Below are positions 1 to 7,156 of a DNA stretch of 12,448 nucleotides, piece by piece (position 1 is the first letter of the stretch; each line of letters starts with the position of its first letter). Source of the stretch: an uncultured Alistipes sp. (GTDB taxonomy: Bacteria > Bacteroidota > Bacteroidia > Bacteroidales > Rikenellaceae); the NCBI RefSeq assembly GCF_902388705.1, contig NZ_CABMQJ010000055.1, forward strand, positions 1 through 12,448. Direction: 5' to 3'. The position numbers and the translations under genes were made by a program. Below the pieces are notes generated by a model that saw only the letters and a list, made by a program, of their open reading frames with translations, was not told the DNA's origin and did not search any database.

Positions 1-37
1 ATGCGTACCGGCGGTCGTCGTATAAAGTCAGCCAGGC

Positions 38-796
38 TTATTTCGCGAAACCTTTGCCGATGCCGAGGAAATCCTCTGCCTTGAGGGCTGCGCCGCCGAT
101 CAGGCCGCCGTCGACGTCCTCCTTGGCGAAGATCTCGGGGGCGTTCGAGGGCTTGCACGAACCGCCGTAGAGAATCGCCGTATCCTGTGCTGCAGCACCG
201 AATTTGTCGGCCAGCACTTTGCGGATGTAGGCGTGAATCTCCTGCGCCTGCTCGGCCGTTGCGGTCTTGCCCGTACCGATGGCCCATACGGGCTCGTATG
301 CGATTACGAGCTCCTTGTACTGCTCGTCGGTGAGGTTGTAAACGACCTCTTCGATCTGGGCTTTGACCACGTCGAAGTGTTTGCCGGCTTCACGCTCTTC
401 GAGGTTCTCGCCTACGCAGTAGATGGGAATCAGCCCGTTGGCATATGCCTGCGCCATCTTCTTGTTGAGCGTTTGGGAAGTTTCGCCGTAGTACTGGCGG
501 CGCTCCGAGTGGCCGAGGATTACATATTTGCAACCCAGCGCTGCAATCATCGAAGCGGCGATTTCGCCCGTATAGGCGCCTTTGGCCTCCGTGGCGCAGT
601 CCTGTGCGCCGAGTGCGATGTCCGAGCCCTTGAGCGCTTCGGCAACCATCGACAGGTGCGTGAACGGGGGGCATACGATGAAGTTGACGCACGAGCAAAC
701 CTCGCCGCGGCCGGCTACGATACCTTTTGCCAGTTCTACACCTTCGGCGGGAAGCGTATTCATCTTCCAGTTGCCTGCAACAATTTTCTTTCTCAT
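38..796 (-). CDS. tpiA: Triosephosphate isomerase
   Basis: Interconverts dihydroxyacetone phosphate and glyceraldehyde 3-phosphate in glycolysis and gluconeogenesis; a cytosolic TIM barrel that normally works as a dimer. The 252-residue product has the usual family length and all catalytic elements: N9 and K11 in AGNWKMN, H96 in ILGHSERR, the catalytic base E168 in AYEPVWAIGTGKTA (the last part being mobile loop 6), and the phosphate-binding YGGS (210-213) and GG (234-235). The ATG at 796 places the first strand and K11 where expected, so the start is secure. It lies 36 bases downstream of lysS on the same strand. I see no TAnnTTTG element in that short AT-rich gap, so co-transcription with lysS is likely. 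Nothing in the protein looks damaged. Confidence 0.97.
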   Translation of the reverse strand: MRKKIVAGNWKMNTLPAEGVELAKGIVAGRGEVCSCVNFIVCPPFTHLSMVAEALKGSDIALGAQDCATEAKGAYTGEIAASMIAALGCKYVILGHSERRQYYGETSQTLNKKMAQAYANGLIPIYCVGENLEEREAGKHFDVVKAQIEEVVYNLTDEQYKELVIAYEPVWAIGTGKTATAEQAQEIHAYIRKVLADKFGAAAQDTAILYGGSCKPSNAPEIFAKEDVDGGLIGGAALKAEDFLGIGKGFAK

Positions 797-832
797 TTTG
801 TTAGGTTTTTATTGTTATAAATCCGAATTTCC

Positions 833-2554
833 TTACTCCTCGCACCACTTTTTGACCTCCTCTATCAAGGGGGCTTTCAGTCCGAGTTTGTTTTTCTTGT
901 TGAAGCCGCACAGGTCGTTGAAGAATTTGCCCGGGGCGAGTTTCTTCAGTGCGTCGACCGTGATATAACCCATTTTCTGGATGACGGGCACCCACTCTTC
1001 GGGTACGCCTATAGCGATGTATTTCTCCGCGGGGTCGCTTACGGCTTTCTTTTCGGGGCGCATCTGCGGGAAGAACAGCACGTCCTGAATCGAAACCTGG
1101 TCGGTCATGAACATCGTCAGGCGGTCGATGCCGATGCCCATGCCCGAGCACGACGGCATGCCGTATTCCAGTGCGCGGACGAAGTCCATGTCGATGAACA
1201 TCGCCTCGTCGTCGCCCTTCTCCGACAGGTGCAGCTGTTCCTGGAAACGCTCCAGCTGGTCGATCGGGTCGTTCAGCTCCGAGTAGGCGTTGCACAGCTC
1301 CTTGCCGTTGACGAACAATTCGAAACGCTCCGTCAAATCGGGATTCGAACGGTGGCGCTTGCAGAGCGGCGACATTTCGCGCGGATAGTCGCAGACGAAC
1401 GTCGGCTGAATCAGCTCCTCTTCGCAATATTGGCCGAAGATGGCGTCGATCAGTTTGCCCTTGCCCATTGTTTCGTCGATTTCGACGCCGAGGCGTTTGC
1501 AGGCCTCGCGCAGCTGCTCCTCGCTCTGCCCCGTGATGTCGTAGCCGGTCTTTTCGCGGATGGCGTCGGTCATCGTCAGGCGGCGGAACGGGGCCTTGAA
1601 CGAAATCTGCTTGCCGTCGAGCGTCAACTCCGTCGTGCCGTTCACGGCTATGGCCACGCGCTCGAGCATCTGCTCGGTGAACTCCATCATCCAGAGGTAG
1701 TCCTTGTAGGCCACGTAAATCTCCATGACGGTGAATTCGGGGTTGTGCGTGCGGTCCATACCCTCGTTGCGGAAGTTCTTGCCGAACTCGTATACGCCGT
1801 CGAAGCCGCCGACAATCAGTTTCTTGAGATACAGCTCGCTGGCGATACGCAGGTACTGGTCGATGTCGAGGGCATTGTGGTGCGTGATGAACGGACGCGC
1901 CGCGGCGCCGCCCGGAATGGGCTGCAGAATCGGGGTCTCGACCTCGACATAGCCTTTCTCGTTGAAGAATTCGCGCATCGTGGCGATGATCTTCGCGCGT
2001 TTGACGAATACGTCGCGTACCTGCGGATTGACCACCAAATCGACGTAGCGCTGGCGGTAGCGAACCTCGGGGTCGGTGAACGCGTCGAACGTCTGGCCGT
2101 CTTTCTCCTTGACCACGGGTAGCGGCCGGATCGATTTCGAGAGCACCGTGAAACGCTTGCAGTGCACCGACAGTTCGCCGGTGTTGGTGTGGAACGCGAA
2201 CCCCTCGATGCCGACGAAGTCGCCGATGTCGAGCAGCTTCTTGAATACCGTGTTGTACAGCGTGGGATCACCCTCGGGACATACGTCGTCGCGGCGGATG
2301 TAGACCTGGATGCGGCCCGTATGGTCCTGCAATTCGAAGAACGAGGCGCTGCCCATGATACGGCGCGTCATGATGCGGCCTGCGATGCGGACATCCTGGT
2401 AGTTGCCTTTGGCCTCGTCGTAGTTGTCGGCGATTTCCCGGGCCGTGGCCGTCACTTCGTAGCGGGCTGCGGGGTAGGGATCGATGCCCAACTCGCGCAG
2501 GGCTGCAAGCGACTGCCTCCGGAGTTGTTCCTGTTCGGTGAGTTCGATCGTCAT
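833..2554 (-). CDS. lysS: Lysyl-tRNA synthetase, class II, with C-terminal extension
   Basis: Charges tRNA-Lys with lysine in the cytosol. In the 573-residue product, residues about 55-140 form the anticodon-binding OB fold (VRIAGRIMTRRIMGSASFFEL and onward). The class II catalytic core follows: motif 1 region at about 200-217 (GYVEVETPILQPIPGG), motif 2 FRNEGMDRTHNPEF at 261-274, and motif 3 GMGIGIDRL at 471-479. The core ends near DVLFFPQMRP (491-500), where typical bacterial LysRS of about 500 residues stop. Here about 70 more residues follow, ending in KKWCEE. From memory, longer LysRS proteins of this size are usual in Bacteroidales, so the tail is probably lineage-specific and not a fusion error. 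The ATG at 2554 is followed directly by the expected N-terminal helix. A -7 element lies 37 bases upstream. tpiA follows on the same strand. Confidence 0.97.
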   Translation of the reverse strand: MTIELTEQEQLRRQSLAALRELGIDPYPAARYEVTATAREIADNYDEAKGNYQDVRIAGRIMTRRIMGSASFFELQDHTGRIQVYIRRDDVCPEGDPTLYNTVFKKLLDIGDFVGIEGFAFHTNTGELSVHCKRFTVLSKSIRPLPVVKEKDGQTFDAFTDPEVRYRQRYVDLVVNPQVRDVFVKRAKIIATMREFFNEKGYVEVETPILQPIPGGAAARPFITHHNALDIDQYLRIASELYLKKLIVGGFDGVYEFGKNFRNEGMDRTHNPEFTVMEIYVAYKDYLWMMEFTEQMLERVAIAVNGTTELTLDGKQISFKAPFRRLTMTDAIREKTGYDITGQSEEQLREACKRLGVEIDETMGKGKLIDAIFGQYCEEELIQPTFVCDYPREMSPLCKRHRSNPDLTERFELFVNGKELCNAYSELNDPIDQLERFQEQLHLSEKGDDEAMFIDMDFVRALEYGMPSCSGMGIGIDRLTMFMTDQVSIQDVLFFPQMRPEKKAVSDPAEKYIAIGVPEEWVPVIQKMGYITVDALKKLAPGKFFNDLCGFNKKNKLGLKAPLIEEVKKWCEE

Positions 2555-2764
2555 ATCGTGTGTTTTTGAGTTTTCGGATTATCAATCGTGCAAAGTTAAT
2601 AAATTCTGCTGAAATTTGGTTCTGCCGGGCCGTGCGAATCGTTGTTTTCGCCGCTGCGGTCGATTATATACCTTTTGCAAGCCGGTTTGTACGATTTGAA
2701 ACAGCCCCGTTTCGACTCCGGCACTAATTTTAATCTTTCGAATTTTTACTTTAAATCCGTATTT
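2555..2764. other. Divergent intergenic region, lysS / nuclease lipoprotein
   Basis: These 210 bases separate two divergent genes. The left part holds the lysS -7 element. The right part is AT-rich (about 2723-2764) just before the lipoprotein ATG, as is usual for Bacteroidetes translation starts that lack a Shine-Dalgarno sequence. The best plus-strand -7 candidate is TAATTTTA at 2725-2732, a 7/8 match to TAnnTTTG. It has no well-spaced -33 box, so I do not call it as a promoter. An in-frame ATG at 2642 would extend the lipoprotein by 41 residues but would bury its signal peptide, so I treat this stretch as non-coding. Confidence 0.5.
2591..2598 (-). promoter_or_regulatory. Bacteroidetes-type -7 element for lysS(-tpiA)
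   Basis: On the minus strand this reads TAACTTTG, a full match to the Bacteroidetes -7 consensus TAnnTTTG, and is followed by CA as in many such promoters. Transcription would start near 2584, giving a leader of about 30 nt before the lysS ATG. I could not find a good -33 TTTG at the usual distance, so the call rests on the -7 box and its position alone. Confidence 0.55.
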
Positions 2765-4810
2765 ATGAATTTCAATGCCTCAATCATCCGCCCCGTAGTC
2801 TTGCGTCTGCTGGGCCTGGCCGGGTGCCTCGCACTGCTGTCGGTGAGTTGCAGCAAGAGCGACGGCGGCGATCCCGATCCCGTTCTCAACGTTTCACCCC
2901 GGAGTCTGACTTTCGATGCGGCAGACGCCGCCAAAAACAGGGTGACGGTCGAATCCAACGGCACCTGGAACGTGACTCCCGACGCGGGACTTGCCGTCGA
3001 CAAAAGGTCGGGCAACGGGAACGGAACCTTCACCGTGACCGACGCCCCGGCCGGGAAAAGCAGTACGCTGATCGTTACGATGGGAGCACTTTCGCAGACG
3101 GTGACCGTCGTGCGGGATGCCGAACCGGTAGTTCCGAGCCTGGAAGTCGCTCCCGAAACGCTCGAATTCAAACCCGGCGGTGCGGGCAATACCGTCGAAG
3201 TGACCTGCAATACCGCGTGGACGGCTTCGGCTTCGAACGGGGCCCTCAAATTCACGCCCGCTTCCGGCGAGGGGAACGGCACTATCACCGTCACCGATAT
3301 GGCCGAAGGCGAAACCTATACGCTGACCGTCACCGCGGGCGAGGGGGCAGATGCCGTCGGGCGTACTGTTTCCGTGACCCGCAAAGCCGCTGTCGACCCG
3401 GTTACGGTGCTCTTCAGCCTCGACTTCGGGGCTGCGCCTGCCCAAGCGATTTTTACCGATGCGTTCGAAAGCTGGAAAACCCAGACAGGAACCGGTGCTG
3501 CGGGTGTTACGTACGATGCTCTCGGCGTGAAAATCCGCGGAAGCTACGACGGTGCCTCCGCCGGGGCGTCGGGCAAGGGGTATGCGACCATGACGGCTAC
3601 CAAAACCACGAATCATTTCACCGTCCGCAATATCGCCCTGCCTGCGGATGCGAAAGATTTCACCCTCTCGTTCTATGCGATTTTCCCGGCGGACGACGTG
3701 ATTCTCTCCGTGAGCGACGGCTCCGCAGCCAGGGAACTCGCCTATCAGGGCTCCCCGGCTTACAATACGTGGAAAAAGGTGACTGTCGGGTTTTCGCTCA
3801 AGGACCCCGTGTCGCAGCTGACCCTTTCGCTCGCGCCGAAAAAGGCGTTCACGTTCGAGGAACGCCAGTACGGTCTTAATTTCGACGACATCGTCCTCAT
3901 GACCGGCGGGGGCGGCCAGCAAATCGACTTCACCCCGGCTTCCTACCGCTGGGCGGAGCTTCCCTCCGATTTCGAAACGCCCGCGACCGACCAGTTCGTG
4001 CATACGACGTGGACTACGACCGTGACGAGCGGCAAGCACGTGCGCAACTATACCTATTGTTACGATACGCGGCGTCACAATCCTGTCTGGGTGGCTTATC
4101 CGCACCACAGTTGTTACCTCGAGGGGTCGGGCCGTTCCGACGAGCCGTGGGCGGCCGATCCGGCGCTTCCCGAATCGCAGCAGTCGAAAATCTACGGCAC
4201 CTCTCCCGACGACAAGTTCCAGTATTGGACTGCCGATCTGGTCACCGGCCGGTACGGTGAGGGCTATTGGTCGCGCGGACACCTCTGCATGTCGCGTGAA
4301 CGTTCGGGCAAAGGTTTGGAAATCAACGTGCAGACGTTCCGGCCGACCAACATAGCGCCGCAGCCCTCCGAACCGAGTCCGTTCGGAAAAATCTGGGGGA
4401 ATGTCGAAACCGTCATTTCGGGCGGAGCGATTCCTGTCGATACGCTTTATATCGTGGCCGGGTGCTATTACGAAAACGATAACCAGGTTGAAAAGGACGC
4501 TTCGAATTTCGGCGTCTTGAGCTCCCTTTCGAAAGCGTGCGTCATGCCGACGCACCAGTTCAAGATGGCCGTGCGCAAAAAGACCGCACAGGTAGGCAAA
4601 CCCATTCAGGAATGCACGGCCGCCGAACTGCAGACCATCGCCTTCTGGGTCGAAACCCTTACGCGGAGTTCGGCGACGGAGTTGTCGGAGTTGGGCGAGT
4701 TCATCGTGCCGGTTACGTTCGTCGAGGAGAAGATGCAGGTGAAGTTCTTCCCCGGCATTCCCGACGCTGCCAAGACTTCGAAAGGAACCCTCGCGGAGTG
4801 GGGGTACTGA
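2765..4810 (+). CDS. BACON-repeat lipoprotein with DNA/RNA non-specific endonuclease domain
   Basis: Predicted exported lipoprotein of 681 residues. A hydrophobic signal (about 8-27) ends in the lipobox LSVSC with the lipidated Cys at 29. The following SKSDGGD is rich in Ser/Asp, like surface-export signals of Bacteroidetes lipoproteins. Two BACON/Ig-like repeats follow at about 41-119 and 126-208, each with a W at the mid-strand (W68, W152) and a G-N-G-T-[FI]-T-V-T-D strand. A probable jelly-roll at 213-379 ends in NFDDIVLMTG, then a GGGGQQ linker. The C-terminal domain (about 395-660) matches the DNA/RNA non-specific (Serratia nuclease type) family: YWSRGHLC with the candidate general base H506, QTFRPTNIAPQ (N529), W544, E548, and the late MPTHQFK motif. 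DRGH is SRGH here, and the Mg-ligand Asn and a later Arg appear replaced, so activity is uncertain. The start at 2765 gives a normal signal peptide. The gene stands alone and ends at a hairpin terminator. A role in extracellular nucleic acid use is inferred. Confidence 0.87.
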   Translation: MNFNASIIRPVVLRLLGLAGCLALLSVSCSKSDGGDPDPVLNVSPRSLTFDAADAAKNRVTVESNGTWNVTPDAGLAVDKRSGNGNGTFTVTDAPAGKSSTLIVTMGALSQTVTVVRDAEPVVPSLEVAPETLEFKPGGAGNTVEVTCNTAWTASASNGALKFTPASGEGNGTITVTDMAEGETYTLTVTAGEGADAVGRTVSVTRKAAVDPVTVLFSLDFGAAPAQAIFTDAFESWKTQTGTGAAGVTYDALGVKIRGSYDGASAGASGKGYATMTATKTTNHFTVRNIALPADAKDFTLSFYAIFPADDVILSVSDGSAARELAYQGSPAYNTWKKVTVGFSLKDPVSQLTLSLAPKKAFTFEERQYGLNFDDIVLMTGGGGQQIDFTPASYRWAELPSDFETPATDQFVHTTWTTTVTSGKHVRNYTYCYDTRRHNPVWVAYPHHSCYLEGSGRSDEPWAADPALPESQQSKIYGTSPDDKFQYWTADLVTGRYGEGYWSRGHLCMSRERSGKGLEINVQTFRPTNIAPQPSEPSPFGKIWGNVETVISGGAIPVDTLYIVAGCYYENDNQVEKDASNFGVLSSLSKACVMPTHQFKMAVRKKTAQVGKPIQECTAAELQTIAFWVETLTRSSATELSELGEFIVPVTFVEEKMQVKFFPGIPDAAKTSKGTLAEWGY

Positions 4811-4830
4811 TGCTGCACCGTATCATGTCG

Positions 4831-4860
4831 GCGGGGGCTGCCTTTTGAGGCAGCCCCCGC
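4831..4860 (+). terminator. Intrinsic terminator between convergent genes
   Basis: A perfect 12-bp inverted repeat, GCGGGGGCTGCC at 4831-4842 and GGCAGCCCCCGC at 4849-4860, encloses a TTTTGA loop and is followed by TGTGTTTTCG on the plus strand. It sits 20 bases after the nuclease stop and 19 bases before the PAP2 stop codon on the other strand. It should end the nuclease transcript. On the minus strand the stem is equally strong but no T-run follows, so termination of the PAP2 transcript there is less certain. Confidence 0.85.
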
Positions 4861-4879
4861 TGTGTTTTCGCAATCCGCA

Positions 4880-5530
4880 TCAGGCTGCCGGGGCGCTCCG
4901 GCGGCGTGCCAGCCTGCGGTAACCCCACAGTGCGGCGTATCCCAGTGCGATGCCGACCAGCGTGCCCCACACGAGATCCATCGGGAAATGCTTGCCGAGG
5001 TAGATGCGCGAGTAGCAGATGACGACGGTGCAGGCGGCCATCAGCCACGTGAACCACCTGCGGCGGATAGCGCCGCACGACAACACGGCCAGCGCCACGA
5101 TGGTCGCCGCGTGCGCCGATACCGTGCCGTACATGCCGCTCACGGCTTCGCGCGGGACGTGTACGGCCCAGTCGTGCGGGATGGCGGCCCGGCGCAGGAC
5201 GCGCAGTGAGTCGGGGGTGATGTTGAGCCCCTCGAGCGCGGGGGTGAACATGGGCCGCGGCCGTGGGGTGAAATCCGGCAGCAGGCCGCCCAGCAGGCCG
5301 TTGTGTTTGAAAATGCCGGATACCATGTCCGACAGCCCCAGGGCGGCGAGCATCAGCACGAAGAATACCAGCATCCCGCGCCAGCCGCTGCGGCGCCATA
5401 CGAGCCACAGAATCAGTGCATAGAGCGGCAGCCACATCGTCGTGCCCGAAATGGTGAGCATCACGCGGTCGAGGGTTGTGCCGCCGTCGAAGTTGAGTGC
5501 CATGAACAGGCAGTGGTCGAAAGTGTACAT
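4880..5530 (-). CDS. PAP2-family membrane phosphatase
   Basis: Integral membrane phosphatase of the PAP2 superfamily (phosphatidic acid, phosphatidylglycerophosphate or undecaprenyl pyrophosphate phosphatases); the exact substrate cannot be read from sequence. The 216-residue product has hydrophobic segments at about 31-46, 52-72, 142-155, 160-173 and 186-204. The signature motifs are present in modified form. Motif 3 is a clean SRIYLGKHFPMD (S174, R175, H181, D185, i.e. SRx5HxxxD). Motif 2 is VSAH (H140) in place of PSGH. Motif 1 has K75 and RPRP (90-93), but about 10 extra residues separate them compared with Kx6RP. The active site would face the periplasm, consistent with lipid carrier or phospholipid recycling. 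It is the last gene of the minus-strand cluster, 120 bases after the MBOAT gene, and convergent with the nuclease gene. Lipid carrier recycling for glycan export is a guess from its neighbours. Confidence 0.86.
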   Translation of the reverse strand: MYTFDHCLFMALNFDGGTTLDRVMLTISGTTMWLPLYALILWLVWRRSGWRGMLVFFVLMLAALGLSDMVSGIFKHNGLLGGLLPDFTPRPRPMFTPALEGLNITPDSLRVLRRAAIPHDWAVHVPREAVSGMYGTVSAHAATIVALAVLSCGAIRRRWFTWLMAACTVVICYSRIYLGKHFPMDLVWGTLVGIALGYAALWGYRRLARRRSAPAA

Positions 5531-5650
5531 AACGGTAGTCTTTGTTTTACGCGGAATTCCGAGCTGGCGGGCCGGCTGCAGCCGCGGTCGGCGGCCGCCA
5601 TTGGATGCCGCTATGCGGCCGGACGGATGCTCCGGGTTGTCGTTGCCATT
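5531..5650. other. 120-base gap between MBOAT and PAP2 genes
   Basis: GC-rich spacer with short palindromes: cggctgcagccg at 5573-5584, gcggccgc at 5591-5598, and a GCCGC-tat-GCGGC hairpin at 5607-5619. None is followed by a T-run on the minus strand, so no intrinsic terminator is called. No TAnnTTTG promoter is visible on the minus strand. Read-through from MBOAT into PAP2 is therefore possible, but a processing or attenuation site is equally compatible. The only minus-strand ORFs are very short. Confidence 0.4.
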
Positions 5651-7156
5651 TTAAAACTGGAAATAAATGAACGGTTGTATGTCGCTCGATTTTATTTGCA
5701 TTACGCACCATATCATCGCCGCGGCCATCACGATTTGCAGTACCAGCGGGGCATGCGCCACCAGGCGCTGCGCTATGCGGTCGACGGAGGCGGGCAGCAT
5801 GTGTAGCGCGTATCCTGCGCCGAGCAGGGCAAAGACCCCGGCATAGCCTGCGATAACCTGCGGAATCATCGGGGCGTTGAAGTTGTAGAATATCTGGTGC
5901 AGCATCAGTTCGACGGTCTGCATCGACTCGGCGCGGAACATCAGCCAGCCCAGGCATACGATGTTGAACGTGAACAGAATCCCTGCGGCACGGCTCCACC
6001 AGTGCATCTGCTCGCCCGACGCTTTGGCCCCCGGTACGAGAGCCATCCACAGTTTGTGCAGCGCCAGTGCCACGCCGTGCAGCGCTCCCCAGAGGATGAA
6101 ACGGACGGCGGCGCCGTGCCACAGTCCGCCCAGCAGCATCGTGACGAGCAGGTTGGCGTAAGTCCGTATTCGGCCTTTGCGGTTGCCGCCCAGCGAAATG
6201 TAGAGGTAGTCGCGCAGCCACGAGGAGAGCGAGATGTGCCACCGCCGCCAGAATTCGGTGATGGTGGCCGATTTGTAGGGTGCGTCGAAGTTCTTGGGGA
6301 AGCGGAAGCCCAGCAGCAGCGCGATGCCGATTGCCATGTCCGAGTAGCCCGAGAAGTCGCAGTAGATTTGCAGGGCGTAGCCGTAGATGCCCATCAGGCA
6401 TTCGAATCCCGAGTAGAGCAGCGGTTCGTCGAAGATGCGGTCGACGAAGTTGAGCGAGATGTAGTCCGAAATAATCGCCTTTTTGAAGAGGCCCGTCAGA
6501 ATCAGGAATACTCCCGTGCCGAACATTTCGCGTGTTATGACAATCGGGTTCCGGCGTATCTGCGGGATGAAGTCCCGTGCGCGGACGATGGGCCCGGCGA
6601 CCAGCTGCGGGAAGAACGAAAGGTAGAAAAGATAGTCGCACCAGTTGTCGAGCGGCTTGAGCTGTCCGCGGTAAATGTCGATCGTATAGCTCATCGACTG
6701 GAATACGAAAAACGAGATTCCGACCGGCAGGAAGATGTTCTGGAATTGCAGGAAGCCCTGCCCGAACAGTTGGTTGGCGATGTCGATCAGGAAGTTGGTA
6801 TACTTGAAATAGGCCAGCATGCCGAGGTTTACGGCGACGCTCAACACCACCAGCCAGCGTTTTGTCCACACGGCGCGGGCCGCATGGATGCCCTTGGCAA
6901 TCCAGTAGTCGCTCGTGGCGGCAAAGACCAGCAGCAGGAAATAGATGCCGCTCGACTTGTAGTAGAAGTAGAGCGAAAAGAGGATGACATAGACGATGCG
7001 GGCCATCGGCGCCCGGCGCAAAGCGCTGTATACAAGCATGAACCCGGCGAACAGGAACAGGAACAGCCCGCTGCTGAAGATTAGCGGCGAGGAGGCGTCG
7101 TAGGTGAACAGCGCCTGCAGTTTCTCCATTATGCCGTCCGTTGCGGGAAAAGTCAT
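5651..7156 (-). CDS. MBOAT-family membrane O-acyltransferase
   Basis: Multi-pass membrane O-acyltransferase of the alginate O-acetylation (AlgI/DltB/PatA-like) type, which moves an acyl, often acetyl, group from a cytoplasmic donor across the inner membrane for transfer to an extracytoplasmic glycan. The 501-residue product is rich in membrane segments and carries the family hallmarks: LPVGISFFVFQSMSYTIDIYRG (143-164), FFPQLVAGPIVRA (181-193), QIYCDFSGYSDMAIG (263-277), EFWRRWHISLSSWLRDYLY (301-319) with H307, and LLGGLWHGAA (341-350) with the presumed catalytic H347. The start at 7156 forms an ATGA overlap with the upstream SGNH stop, suggesting translational coupling. An internal ATG at 7129 would give 492 residues and also fits the family N-terminus. 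Upstream in-frame sequence overlaps the SGNH gene and is not part of the protein. With that hydrolase it forms the usual acyltransferase pair; the acceptor is unknown. Confidence 0.93.
   Translation of the reverse strand: MTFPATDGIMEKLQALFTYDASSPLIFSSGLFLFLFAGFMLVYSALRRAPMARIVYVILFSLYFYYKSSGIYFLLLVFAATSDYWIAKGIHAARAVWTKRWLVVLSVAVNLGMLAYFKYTNFLIDIANQLFGQGFLQFQNIFLPVGISFFVFQSMSYTIDIYRGQLKPLDNWCDYLFYLSFFPQLVAGPIVRARDFIPQIRRNPIVITREMFGTGVFLILTGLFKKAIISDYISLNFVDRIFDEPLLYSGFECLMGIYGYALQIYCDFSGYSDMAIGIALLLGFRFPKNFDAPYKSATITEFWRRWHISLSSWLRDYLYISLGGNRKGRIRTYANLLVTMLLGGLWHGAAVRFILWGALHGVALALHKLWMALVPGAKASGEQMHWWSRAAGILFTFNIVCLGWLMFRAESMQTVELMLHQIFYNFNAPMIPQVIAGYAGVFALLGAGYALHMLPASVDRIAQRLVAHAPLVLQIVMAAAMIWCVMQIKSSDIQPFIYFQF

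Noticed and set aside
1..37. Possible gene end or start left of tpiA
   Set aside because: Too short to judge. No start codon or motif on the minus strand, and the plus-strand frame from base 1 runs antisense into tpiA before a stop.
1229..2122. Plus-strand open frame of 297 codons inside lysS
   Set aside because: It is antisense to the catalytic core of LysRS and has no domain-like pattern beyond the mirrored codon bias.
2642..2764. Upstream in-frame start for the nuclease lipoprotein
   Set aside because: It would put 41 residues before the signal peptide and move the lipobox Cys to residue 70; the ATG at 2765 gives a normal lipoprotein signal.
2894..4555. Minus-strand open frame of 553 codons opposite the nuclease lipoprotein gene
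   Set aside because: The plus-strand protein has a lipobox, repeats and nuclease motifs. The antisense product is Arg/Gly/His-rich with no recognisable motif, as expected from GC-rich codon bias.
5573..5619. Cluster of short palindromes as a terminator or protein-binding site
   Set aside because: The stems are short and lack a T-run; such palindromes are common by chance in GC-rich DNA.
5897..7084. Plus-strand open frame of 395 codons opposite the MBOAT gene
   Set aside because: The product is rich in Glu, Gln, Arg and Val, the complement of hydrophobic membrane codons, and MBOAT motifs are intact on the minus strand.
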